Shown here: piece by piece, positions 51,276 to 58,824 of the stretch
Numbering within the stretch: the stretch's first letter is position 1
Layout of the letters: every line of letters starts with the position of its first letter
Origin: Dokdonia sinensis
GTDB lineage: Bacteria; Bacteroidota; Bacteroidia; Flavobacteriales; Flavobacteriaceae
Assembly: GCF_003688895.1 (NCBI RefSeq)
Contig: NZ_REFV01000004.1
Location: 1-64,000 of the forward strand
Reading direction: 5' to 3'
Length of the DNA: 64,000 nucleotides
Notes under the pieces: model-generated
Seen by the model: the letters and a program-made list of their open reading frames with translations, nothing else
Told to the model about the DNA's origin: nothing
Database searches by the model: none
Position numbers and translations under genes: made by a program

Positions 51276-51950
51276 ATGACCAAACAGGAGAAGGTAGACT
51301 ATGTTATCTCGACATTGCAGGAATTGTATCCACAGATTCCCGTCCCTCTGGATCACAAAGACCCCTACACCCTACTCATAGCCGTTTTATTGAGTGCACA
51401 AAGTACAGACGTGCGGGTAAATCAAATCACCCCACTCTTGTTTGAAGTTGCAGACAACCCTTACGATATGGTCAAACTCACGGTCGAAGAAATACGTGAG
51501 ATCATAAAACCTGTAGGACTCTCACCTATGAAGTCTAAAGGAATCCATGGCTTGTCCCAGATGCTTATAGATAAATATGATGGCGTTGTTCCAAATGATA
51601 TTGCATTGCTTGAGGAGTTTCCAGCTGTTGGGCACAAAACGGCAAGTGTAGTAGTTTCTCAAGCATTTGGAACACCTGCATTTCCAGTAGACACGCATAT
51701 ACACAGGCTAATGTATCGCTGGGGATTTACAAATGGAAAAAATGTCGTTCAGACAGAAAAGGATGCAAAACGACTTTTTCCCGAGTACACTTGGAATGAT
51801 CTTCACCTACAAATTATCTGGTATGGACGTCAATACTCGCCTGCACGTGGTTGGGATCTTGAAAAAGATATCATTACAAAAACTATTGGAAGGAAAACTG
51901 TGATTAACGACTACTACAAAAAGCTAGAGAAACGTAATAAGAAAAAGTAG
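51276..51950 (+). CDS. nth: Endonuclease III homologue without an Fe-S cluster
   Basis: A DNA glycosylase/AP lyase of the HhH-GPD family that removes oxidised pyrimidines. The helix-hairpin-helix reads LEEFPAVGHKTASVVV with the catalytic Lys121. The catalytic Asp139 is in VDTHIHRLMYR, at the same 18-residue spacing as E. coli Lys120/Asp138. The C-terminal [4Fe-4S] loop is absent: the protein has no cysteine at all, where E. coli has C-x6-C-x2-C-x5-C. The rest of the fold is full length (224 residues). It is presumed active because Fe-S-free relatives exist in the superfamily. It is followed 51 bp later by the PLP enzyme gene. Confidence 0.9.
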   Translation: MTKQEKVDYVISTLQELYPQIPVPLDHKDPYTLLIAVLLSAQSTDVRVNQITPLLFEVADNPYDMVKLTVEEIREIIKPVGLSPMKSKGIHGLSQMLIDKYDGVVPNDIALLEEFPAVGHKTASVVVSQAFGTPAFPVDTHIHRLMYRWGFTNGKNVVQTEKDAKRLFPEYTWNDLHLQIIWYGRQYSPARGWDLEKDIITKTIGRKTVINDYYKKLEKRNKKK

Positions 51951-52001
51951 GGAATAAGGTGAGTTAAAGACCTTTACTGTACTTTAAAAAATACTTAATT
52001 T

Positions 52002-53879
52002 ATGAGCCACAATAGTGAAATAATGAGTTTTCGAGAGAATGAGAGCAAAACGCTAGATTATATAGACAAAGTACTTGAAAATATGCCTTCAGAATGGTTG
52101 GGCCTAACCACTCACCGTCTAGATATTTATAATGAAGAAAAAGCTAAAGTCCAGTTCCTAGACCAGTTTCAAGCATTATATGAGGCTAATGTTTATGAAA
52201 AATCAGCATTTAATCAATTACCAACTGCTTATGACTATATAAGATTAGGTCATCCGCTTTCCTGTGTGCTGGAATGGACAATTGCTAAGCTAAATGGACT
52301 TGAGACTGAAAGTGTTATTAGTTTTTCATCTAGGAGTGCTCCAATTTTGGCTATTCTAAGAAAAAATCTCTTGGACAAGAGGAACACTCAAATCGTTTAC
52401 ACAGATGCTTTGCCAGATTACGTAGATGTAGATGTTTTAAAGCGTGTTTACGGTTACTCTTTTGACTTAAAAAAAGTGAACGACGTAGAAGAAGTCTCTA
52501 CTTATGAAGGTAGTATCCTTTTGATCTCAAAACAATCTGAATTTAAAACAACTAAACTCCAGTCTAATATTGATTTTTATATCAACATTTACGACAATCT
52601 AGGGAGCGTATTATTAGTAAACGGGAAGAGAAATCAAAGTTATATCCCTGACATACAGCACGTCCGAAGAAGGGAAACTATAGCAATGACACCTGCAGAC
52701 TCACTGACTGCTCTACAAATGCTAACCGGAAAAACTATATCCAGAAAAGAGGATAGTACAAACCCTCGACATAAGACCATTGTTTTAGATACCATTAAAG
52801 AAGTAACGGGCACCAATCTGAAGCCGCTTGTGGGCTCTAGCGGCCTCTCCATACAGTACGCAATAATGATGGGGCTTATAAATGATGCACTTGAAAATCA
52901 TAAAGGAAAAGCTATTAAATTTATCGTTCCGCCTAACTGCTATGGTGGTACAAATGACCAAGCAAGGCGTGTTGCTGCCTGTCTCGATACCGTAGAAATT
53001 GTAGATTTACCTGTAGACGGTGACAACGATATGGTCAGAAGTATTGATACTGTACTTGTAAAAATTGCTCAAGAAGATGCCATACCCTATATCATAGCCG
53101 AAATACCAACAAATCCAAGAGTTGAAGTTCCAAATCTTAATGATTTAAGAGTTGTCCTGTCCAAGAAACGCAAAACTGCACAAGGTAATCCCGCGATAGA
53201 CCCTGTCTTTATACTTGATCAAACCTTCTGTCCCAACGTGCATTTTTTAGGAGAAGGGAAAACACTTTCAAACGTAAGGACGATTTCTTATGCCAGCGGA
53301 TCTAAATTTCCAAGTGGTGGTAAATGTACCGCTGGCTATTGTGTAGGCAATGACAAGACAGAAGCACTTATGACCAAGATTGAAAGACACCTCATACTTT
53401 GCGACAATGAGGCGACTGGACTTCAATACGCAATTCTTGCAAAGCAATTACCATCAATGAATCAAAGAATTACCGATGCTTATATCAATACTCGCGAGTT
53501 TGTAAATTTTATACACAAGGTTTTGCCAGAAGCAAAAATTAATTTTGTCTCTGAGGAACTAGCACAACGAGACTTTACGCCCTCTGTTTTCTCCTTAGAT
53601 CTTCCAACAAAGGGGAGTAATGATCAGGAAAGAGAATCACATAAAAGAGCTCTGAATCTCAAGTTGATCAACCTAATGATAAGTGAGATACCTGAAGAAA
53701 GTAAATTTTGTGTGAGTTATGGTCAACTCAAAGGATGTTACTGGACCATCCCAGCTACTTCAACACAAGGCACAACCAAGGAAGGTGACAAAGACTACAT
53801 AGTACGTGCATCACTTTCTCCTGACCTTGATTTAGAGCGTCACAAAGAGGTTTTTTTAAAATTTACAAAAAACATCTAA
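52002..53879 (+). CDS. Long Cys/Met-metabolism PLP enzyme
   Basis: A 625-residue fold-type I PLP enzyme of the cystathionine gamma-synthase/lyase family. The PLP lysine is Lys435 in ISYASGSKFPSGGKC. FILDQTFCPN carries the PLP-ring Asp, and PPNCYGGTNDQARRV is in the position of the substrate tyrosine loop. Typical members have about 390 residues. Here an extra N-terminal domain of about 230 residues (DYIRLGHPLSCVLEWTIAKLNG; VISFSSRSAPILAIL) is present, recalling the long fungal cystathionine gamma-synthases. The precise reaction cannot be assigned. It stands alone and ends at a strong terminator. Confidence 0.8.
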   Translation: MSHNSEIMSFRENESKTLDYIDKVLENMPSEWLGLTTHRLDIYNEEKAKVQFLDQFQALYEANVYEKSAFNQLPTAYDYIRLGHPLSCVLEWTIAKLNGLETESVISFSSRSAPILAILRKNLLDKRNTQIVYTDALPDYVDVDVLKRVYGYSFDLKKVNDVEEVSTYEGSILLISKQSEFKTTKLQSNIDFYINIYDNLGSVLLVNGKRNQSYIPDIQHVRRRETIAMTPADSLTALQMLTGKTISRKEDSTNPRHKTIVLDTIKEVTGTNLKPLVGSSGLSIQYAIMMGLINDALENHKGKAIKFIVPPNCYGGTNDQARRVAACLDTVEIVDLPVDGDNDMVRSIDTVLVKIAQEDAIPYIIAEIPTNPRVEVPNLNDLRVVLSKKRKTAQGNPAIDPVFILDQTFCPNVHFLGEGKTLSNVRTISYASGSKFPSGGKCTAGYCVGNDKTEALMTKIERHLILCDNEATGLQYAILAKQLPSMNQRITDAYINTREFVNFIHKVLPEAKINFVSEELAQRDFTPSVFSLDLPTKGSNDQERESHKRALNLKLINLMISEIPEESKFCVSYGQLKGCYWTIPATSTQGTTKEGDKDYIVRASLSPDLDLERHKEVFLKFTKNI

Positions 53880-53883
53880 CTAC

Positions 53884-53910
53884 ATAGGGAGGCACGATGT
53901 GCCTCCCTAT
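53884..53910. terminator. Bidirectional terminator
   Basis: ATAGGGAGGCAC pairs perfectly with GTGCCTCCCTAT around GAT, followed by TTTATAT. It separates the convergent PLP enzyme and DUF6495-like genes. Confidence 0.88.
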
Positions 53911-53940
53911 TTTATATCTATCAAATAAGTAATTATAAGA

Positions 53941-54417
53941 TTATTTTATCTCCACAAAACGATTAATCCATTGGTACAACTCACCTTTAGTAATAATTGC
54001 ACCTTGTTGTATCAGGGCAAATTTATCTAGGTTAGGGTCCTCAGAATATTCTTTTCTGGCTGTGAGGAACACTACATCGTCGTCTCCCAAATTATCTTTC
54101 AACCATTGATAACCTTCTTTTGTAGTTATGTCTATATCTTCTTTATTAATTTTAATTGCGATAAGCTGCATATCGTCAGCTCCTAACTGGAACAAATGCA
54201 TTTGATTAGGAGAAACGTGTTCTAAATATTGGGCTGCTTTTAAAACACCTTCCCAAACTAAGTCTGAAAAGACATCAATCTCTTCTTCGGCGACTTGAGG
54301 CTTATTTTTTTTAATATCTTCCCACTCATCGCCCGTTATAGATTGGGTTGCAAGAAAGTTTATAAATTCTGGATGTAGCTCCTCCAGTTGTTCTTTTGTT
54401 AGTCTTAAATATCTCAT
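53941..54417 (-). CDS. Conserved flavobacterial protein (DUF6495-like)
   Basis: A 158-residue soluble, acidic protein without signal or membrane segments. Patterned parts are MRYLRLTKEQLEELHPEFIN, SDLVWEGVLKAAQYLEHVSP, MQLIAIKINKEDIDI and AIITKGELYQWINRFV. The overall pattern resembles the flavobacterial DUF6495 family, recalled rather than checked. It lies downstream of rplI on the same strand but is separated from it by a terminator and a copy of the iterated palindrome. Function is unknown. Confidence 0.7.
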   Translation of the reverse strand: MRYLRLTKEQLEELHPEFINFLATQSITGDEWEDIKKNKPQVAEEEIDVFSDLVWEGVLKAAQYLEHVSPNQMHLFQLGADDMQLIAIKINKEDIDITTKEGYQWLKDNLGDDDVVFLTARKEYSEDPNLDKFALIQQGAIITKGELYQWINRFVEIK

Positions 54418-54433
54418 TGTATTGAATTAGAAA

Positions 54434-54453
54434 TACGCTTTCGCGAAAGCGTA
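54434..54453. repeat. Iterated palindrome, full 20-bp form
   Basis: An exact TACGCTTTCGCGAAAGCGTA between the rplI terminator and the DUF6495-like gene. Confidence 0.95.
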
Positions 54454-54464
54454 AAAAGCAAAAA

Positions 54465-54488
54465 ACCGCTCTTAAAAATAAGAACGGT
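54465..54488 (-). terminator. Terminator of the rpsF-rpsR-rplI operon
   Basis: On the minus strand ACCGTTCTT pairs with AAGAGCGGT (one mismatch) around an AT loop, followed by TTTTTTG. It lies 23 bp past the rplI stop. Confidence 0.8.
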
Positions 54489-54510
54489 CTTTAAAAATTT
54501 ATGCCTTGAC

Positions 54511-54963
54511 TTAGTTAGCCTCTGCAACTACGTCAAAAGGTAATGTTGCAATAACATCTCTGTGAAAACGGATGGTAGCTTCGTAGTTACCTAAACGTTT
54601 TACACTATTTCCTGCGATAGAAATAAACTTCTTCTCTACAGAAACACCTTCTTTCTCAAGGTACTCAGCAAGGTCTGCATTAGTAACTGATCCGAAGAGT
54701 TTATCTCCTTCACCAGCTTTTGCTGCAATCTTTACTTCAAGACCATTTAATTTTTCAACTTGTTTTTGTGCCTCATCTACAACTTTTTGCTCTTTGTGAG
54801 CACGTTGTTTTAGATTTTCGGCAAGTACTTTTTTAGCACTTGGTGTAGCAAGTACAGCGTGGCCTCTAGGAATCAAGTAATTTCTTCCGTAACCATTCTT
54901 TACATCTACAATATCGTCTGCAAATCCTAGATTCTCAACGTCGTTCTTTAAAATAAGTTCCAT
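54511..54963 (-). CDS. rplI: 50S ribosomal protein bL9
   Basis: Ribosomal protein L9 of the large subunit. The N-terminal domain has the signature DDIVDVKNGYGRNYLIPRGHAVLATP. A long connecting helix (NLKQRAHKEQKVVDEAQKQVEKLNG) and the C-terminal domain (KLFGSVTNADLAEYLEKEG) follow. The 150-residue length is normal. It is the last gene of the rpsF-rpsR-rplI operon, 15 bp after rpsR. Confidence 0.97.
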   Translation of the reverse strand: MELILKNDVENLGFADDIVDVKNGYGRNYLIPRGHAVLATPSAKKVLAENLKQRAHKEQKVVDEAQKQVEKLNGLEVKIAAKAGEGDKLFGSVTNADLAEYLEKEGVSVEKKFISIAGNSVKRLGNYEATIRFHRDVIATLPFDVVAEAN

Positions 54964-54978
54964 TGTTGTCTCTAGTTT

Positions 54979-55275
54979 TTATTTATACAAATCTGTAACG
55001 TAAGGCATAAGAGCTAGGTGGCGTGCGCGCTTTACAGCTACACTTACCTTGCGCTGATACTTTAAAGACGTTCCTGTAAGACGGCGAGGTAACAATTTAC
55101 CTTGCTCGTTTACAAAACCTGCTAGCCAGTCTGCATCCTTGTAGTCTACATACTTAATTCCAGATTTCTTAAAACGACAATATTTTTTTGCCTTATTAGT
55201 TTCAATGTTAAGCGGAGTAAGGTATCTTAATTCTCCGTCTTTTTTTCCTTTAGCTTGTTGTTGAAGTGTTGCCAT
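54979..55275 (-). CDS. rpsR: 30S ribosomal protein bS18
   Basis: Ribosomal protein S18, which pairs with bS6 on the platform of the small subunit. Recognised by [40 protein letters not shown] and the terminal [17 protein letters not shown]. The 98 residues include an N-terminal extension typical of Bacteroidota. In this phylum bS18, with bS6 and bS21, helps to hold the anti-Shine-Dalgarno tail of 16S rRNA (known from F. johnsoniae ribosomes). It follows rpsF by 3 bp. Confidence 0.97.
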   Translation of the reverse strand: MATLQQQAKGKKDGELRYLTPLNIETNKAKKYCRFKKSGIKYVDYKDADWLAGFVNEQGKLLPRRLTGTSLKYQRKVSVAVKRARHLALMPYVTDLYK

Positions 55276-55278
55276 TTC

Positions 55279-55617
55279 TTATGCGCTTTTTTTGTCTCTT
55301 ATCACTCGTTTTGCAGCCCAAGCAATTGCGTGCTTATCTAGGCTTACTGTAAGGTAACGCATTACACGTTCATCACGACGAAAAGCAAGTTCATACTCTG
55401 CAATAACCTCTCCAGGTACTGTGAATTCTAAAAGGTGATAGAAACCACTCTTTTTGTTTTGGATTGGGTAGGCTAATTTTTTAAGCCCCCAGTCTTCTTT
55501 GTTAATCATCTTGGCACCTTTAGAAGTAAGCATATCTTCGTACTTCTTAACTGTTTCCTTTATCTGTTCATCAGATAAAACGGGATTCAAGATGAAAACA
55601 GTTTCATAATGATTCAT
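55279..55617 (-). CDS. rpsF: 30S ribosomal protein bS6
   Basis: Ribosomal protein S6, 112 residues, first gene of the operon. The ferredoxin-like RRM fold is recognised from NHYETVFILNPVLSDEQIKETVKKYEDML, the KEDWGLKKLAYPIQNKKSGFYHLLEF strand pair and ELAFRRDERVMRYLTVSLD. A promoter lies at 55648-55678. In Bacteroidota bS6 contributes, with bS18 and bS21, to sequestering the anti-Shine-Dalgarno sequence. The order rpsF-rpsR-rplI is the usual one in this phylum, without priB. Confidence 0.97.
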   Translation of the reverse strand: MNHYETVFILNPVLSDEQIKETVKKYEDMLTSKGAKMINKEDWGLKKLAYPIQNKKSGFYHLLEFTVPGEVIAEYELAFRRDERVMRYLTVSLDKHAIAWAAKRVIRDKKSA

Positions 55618-55647
55618 AATTAATGAAATTTTAGATTAAAATGAGTG

Positions 55648-55678
55648 CAAAAGTAATTATAATTTCCCAATGAGCAAT
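55648..55678 (-). promoter_or_regulatory. Promoter of the rpsF operon
   Basis: On the minus strand ATTG, a 19-bp spacer and TACTTTTG (55655-55648) match the Bacteroidota TTTG-N19-TAnnTTTG pattern. The leader would be about 24 nt. Confidence 0.65.
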
Positions 55679-55918
55679 ACCTAGCACACAAGTAATTCTA
55701 AATTTTTATAATATAGAACACACATTTATAGATATGCTATTTGTAAGTATATAAGGTCGAGATCAAATACATAGTTCAACACATTGAAAATCAAAGATTT
55801 AAACTAAATTATATCGATAAAACAAGCTAAACTCTCGATGAAATTCACAAAAATGTTGCATTTCATCGATATTTTGTATAATATTGACAGACTTAACCTA
55901 ATTCTAATATCTCAAATC

Positions 55919-56620
55919 GTGGAGGGAGTATTACTAGATTGCGCCGTTGTAGATGATTCAAGCTTACAGCGCCTTGCTATTGTAAAGATGATCAATGATC
56001 ATCCCAATTTGCGCCTCGTGGCCGAATATAACAATGCCATCGAAACTAAGAACGGACTCCTTGAAACAAAGGTAGACCTAATTTTCTTAGATATTGAAAT
56101 GCCTATCCTGTCTGGATTTGACCTACTGGATGATCTTGTGCATAAGCCACAAATCATCTTTGTCACAGGAAAAACAAAGTATGCGTACAAGGCATTTAAT
56201 TATAATGCCATAGACTACCTACGCAAGCCTATTACTAAAGATCGTTTTACAAATGCGGTATATAAAGCAATAAGCCTACATAAATTAAAGACCGAAGGTT
56301 CTGTAGATGATGACGATTACATCTTTGTAAAGTCTAATCTCAAGAAAAAGAAGGTAATGCTGAGCGAGCTTAAGTATATAACTGCTCTAGGAGATTACGT
56401 AAAGCTCGTAACGGTGCACGACCCTATCATTGTTCTTGCGACTATGAAGTCTTTTGTAGCACAATTACCACCAGAGCGTTTTATGCGTATACACAAATCT
56501 TACATAATTAATATAGACAAGATAGAAAAGTACAATTCTCGTAACATCGAGATAGATGGTGAGAAGATACCGCTGAGTAGGCACAAGAAGTCTGACTTGA
56601 TGGAGGTGCTTTCTGCTTAG
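55919..56620 (+). CDS. LytTR-family response regulator
   Basis: A two-domain response regulator. The receiver domain begins at LDCAVVDDSSLQRLAIV and has the phospho-acceptor Asp in LIFLDIEMPILSGFDLL, Thr in IFVTGKTKYAY and Lys in YLRKPITKDRF. The C-terminal LytTR DNA-binding domain (about 130-230) shows DDYIFVKSNLKKKKVML, LGDYVKLVT and FMRIHKSYIINIDKIEKY. The frame is open to ATG 55838, but those 27 residues do not belong to the receiver fold. GTG 55919 is the likely start, giving 233 residues. No histidine kinase is adjacent, so its partner lies elsewhere. Confidence 0.9.
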   Translation: MEGVLLDCAVVDDSSLQRLAIVKMINDHPNLRLVAEYNNAIETKNGLLETKVDLIFLDIEMPILSGFDLLDDLVHKPQIIFVTGKTKYAYKAFNYNAIDYLRKPITKDRFTNAVYKAISLHKLKTEGSVDDDDYIFVKSNLKKKKVMLSELKYITALGDYVKLVTVHDPIIVLATMKSFVAQLPPERFMRIHKSYIINIDKIEKYNSRNIEIDGEKIPLSRHKKSDLMEVLSA

Positions 56621-56645
56621 ATTTATATTGAATTGATACTATTTA

Positions 56646-56668
56646 AAAATCCGCTTTTTGCGGATTTT
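56646..56668 (+). terminator. Intrinsic terminator of the LytTR regulator gene
   Basis: AAAATCCGC pairs with GCGGATTTT around a T loop, followed by TTTTGTTG. It marks the end of conserved sequence; the AT-rich accessory island begins after it. Confidence 0.85.
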
Positions 56669-56699
56669 TTTGTTGATGGAATGATTTATCTTTATGGGA

Positions 56700-56720
56700 T
56701 ATCGACGATAAAAGTTATTA
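56700..56720 (+). repeat. Island direct repeat, copy 1
   Basis: A 21-bp sequence beginning TATCGACGATAAAAGTTATT lies 43 bp before the CoiA-like gene. An exact copy lies at 57779-57799 before the next accessory gene; a degenerate copy is at 57733-57767. Both exact copies are followed by a related AACAAGTT or AACGAGTT motif. Confidence 0.85.
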
Positions 56721-56762
56721 TATAACAAGTTGCTAGTAATTTAAAAACACAGTAGATAATTA

Positions 56763-57554
56763 ATGAAATTTGCGCTTTTAGACAACAAAAGAATTGAAGC
56801 TCAACCAAATTTAATCGCAGAATGTCCGAATTGTGGAAATGCTGTAAGGTCTTATTGTGGTGAACAGATTGTTCATCATTGGAAACATATAAAACTAAGT
56901 GATTGTGATGATTGGTATGAAACAGAAACAGAATGGCATCGAAATTGGAAAAATCATTTTGACAAATCCTATCAAGAAGTTATAAGGTTCGACAAGAACA
57001 CTAATGAAAAACATATCGCAGACATTTACAACGGCGAAAAAGATGTCGTTTTAGAGTTCCAACATTCACCTATTGAAATTCAAGAAATTAAAGCTCGCGA
57101 AATATTTTATGACCGTATGATTTGGATAATCGACTTGATAGCTATTAAAGATAATTTAGAATTTCATAAATCAAAATCTGCCATTGAATATGAACTTAGC
57201 AAAATGAGACATAATCTACCTAAAGATTTTAAAGTAAAGGAAGATTTTGAAATGAATGAAAGTCAAAAGCAAGTTGGCGATTTTTTAAATATGCTTGGCT
57301 TAGATAGTGTTAATACAAATGAAAGCCATTATATATCTGAACTTCAAAATAAATACAACGATTTATGTGAGAAAAAAAACTACTCATTGATGACTTGGAA
57401 ATATTTACACAAGAGATGGAATGATAATCTAAAACCAAAATTTATAGATATAGGAAATAATTATATTTATCAATTAATTGAAAAGGTTAAAATAGGAAAC
57501 GCTTATATTGTTAAACAATACGAAAAGCAGAGGTTTATAAATCATTACCGATAA
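56763..57554 (+). CDS. CoiA-like nuclease-domain protein
   Basis: A 263-residue protein resembling the competence protein CoiA family. A zinc-finger-like CPNCGNAVRSYCGE (Cys21, Cys24) with HHWKH precedes a PD-(D/E)xK-type nuclease core. That core shows ETEWHRNWKNHF (Glu57, His59), HIADIYN (Asp87) and VVLEFQHSPI (Glu98, Gln100). The C-terminal half is helical and lysine-rich. CoiA acts on incoming DNA in natural transformation, and similar stand-alone nucleases also appear in defence islands. The gene is AT-rich and flanked by island repeats, so it was probably acquired. Its role here is not established. Confidence 0.72.
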   Translation: MKFALLDNKRIEAQPNLIAECPNCGNAVRSYCGEQIVHHWKHIKLSDCDDWYETETEWHRNWKNHFDKSYQEVIRFDKNTNEKHIADIYNGEKDVVLEFQHSPIEIQEIKAREIFYDRMIWIIDLIAIKDNLEFHKSKSAIEYELSKMRHNLPKDFKVKEDFEMNESQKQVGDFLNMLGLDSVNTNESHYISELQNKYNDLCEKKNYSLMTWKYLHKRWNDNLKPKFIDIGNNYIYQLIEKVKIGNAYIVKQYEKQRFINHYR

Positions 57555-57690
57555 AAAACTACTGGCAACATCTATACAACATATAAAACAACCCATCACA
57601 TTAACTGAAATATTGAATCCAACCCCTCAATAACAATCCACATCCATAATTAACCGCACACTTCTAAACTGTGCAATGGCCTGAAAACAG
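57555..57690 (-). pseudogene. Duplicated 3' end of priA (diverged relic)
   Basis: The minus strand of 57632-57690 encodes FQAIAQFRSVRLIMDVDCY and a stop, identical in protein to the last 19 residues of priA at 58825 but with synonymous base changes. Similarity continues weakly beyond the stop to about 57555 (compare 58757-58824) and fades upstream of the FQA codons. It is a truncated second priA end, with one accessory gene between it and the intact priA. Confidence 0.85.
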
Positions 57691-57778
57691 CAAACATCCT
57701 TAAAATCTATGCTATTTAATTTATATTTACGAGGAATCGACGACCATAAACAGTTATTATCCTATTAACTTAACGGTA

Positions 57779-57799
57779 TATCGACGATAAAAGTTATTA
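57779..57799 (+). repeat. Island direct repeat, copy 2
   Basis: Exact 21-bp match to the repeat at 56700-56720, lying 38 bp before the start of the 305-residue exported protein. It is followed by AACGAGTTAGGC, which contains GTTAGGC, the form of an integron core site (GTTRRRY). Confidence 0.85.
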
Positions 57800-57837
57800 G
57801 AAAACGAGTTAGGCAACAATTGCACAAACCTACAATA

Positions 57838-58755
57838 ATGAATAAACTTTTAGTATTTGGAACAATATTCCTTCTTTCATCAAATCTCTTTGGCCAAATA
57901 AGTGTTAAAGATTCTACCGTCCAAGTCATTGGATATTGGTCAAAACTAGAGACTCAATCATATGATGTTACCTATGACAAATACAAAGTAAAAAGCAAAG
58001 ACACAATATCACGAGAATTAATGAAATATGAAGTGGATATTAAAGTAATAGACTCAACAGAAAACAGCTATATAATTGAATGGTTTTATAAAAACTACTC
58101 AATAGACACAGAAAATGAATTAGTTAGAAAACTAACATCAATTACTAATGATATTTCTGTAAAAATAAAAACAGATGAATATGGAGCATTTGTCGAGGTT
58201 GTCAATTGGCAAGAAGTTAGTGATTATTTAGGAAAAATTACTGAAACCCTTAAAAATGAATTAAAGGATATTCCTAACCACGAAAAAATAATAGCTAATG
58301 TTATGAACATATACTCTAGCAAAGAATCTATTGAGGCTAATGCAATTAAGGATGCTTTACAATTTTATAAATTTCACGGAGTAAAATATAAACTTGGAGA
58401 AGAGTTAACAGGAAAATTAGAAACCTCAAACAATTTCGGGGGAAAACCTTTTGAAACCGATGTTCATTATAGTTTAGACGAAATAAATGAAACTGATGGA
58501 AATTCAATTTTAAGGTCAAACGAAGTCATAAATTCACAAGAATTAACTGATGCCACTTACAATTATCTAAAAAAATCAGGGACCTTTGGAGATAAATTTC
58601 CGCCAAGAAATAAATTTCCTTCATTGACAAATGAAACGAATACAGCATCTAGAATTCACGGAGAAACTGGTTGGATTATATACAGTATAGAGACAAAAAC
58701 TGTAACTGCGGAAGAAACAACAAATATTGAGGAAAGAATTATGGAATTAAAATAA
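57838..58755 (+). CDS. Exported accessory protein, unknown function
   Basis: About 305 residues with a signal peptide (MNKLLVFGTIFLLSSNLFGQ); ATG 57838 is the start, and the frame is open 18 bp upstream from a TTG. The mature part is rich in K, E, N and S with beta strands (GYWSKLETQSYDVTYDKYKV, YKLGEELTGKLETSNNFGG, GETGWIIYSIETKTV). No domain was recognised. It is strongly AT-rich and lies between the two copies of the priA 3' end, so it is a clear candidate for horizontally acquired cargo. Confidence 0.75.
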   Translation: MNKLLVFGTIFLLSSNLFGQISVKDSTVQVIGYWSKLETQSYDVTYDKYKVKSKDTISRELMKYEVDIKVIDSTENSYIIEWFYKNYSIDTENELVRKLTSITNDISVKIKTDEYGAFVEVVNWQEVSDYLGKITETLKNELKDIPNHEKIIANVMNIYSSKESIEANAIKDALQFYKFHGVKYKLGEELTGKLETSNNFGGKPFETDVHYSLDEINETDGNSILRSNEVINSQELTDATYNYLKKSGTFGDKFPPRNKFPSLTNETNTASRIHGETGWIIYSIETKTVTAEETTNIEERIMELK

Positions 58756-58824
58756 CTGTGCATAAAATCCTATATAACCTATAAAATAACACATCAGACC
58801 GACTGAACTATTTAGCTCAACTCA

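Noticed and set aside
57555-57837. Complete integron attC site between the two island genes
   Set aside because: Only one GTTAGGC core-like motif is seen; a matching RYYYAAC partner at the expected place and an integrase gene are lacking, so it is kept only as a hypothesis in the findings.
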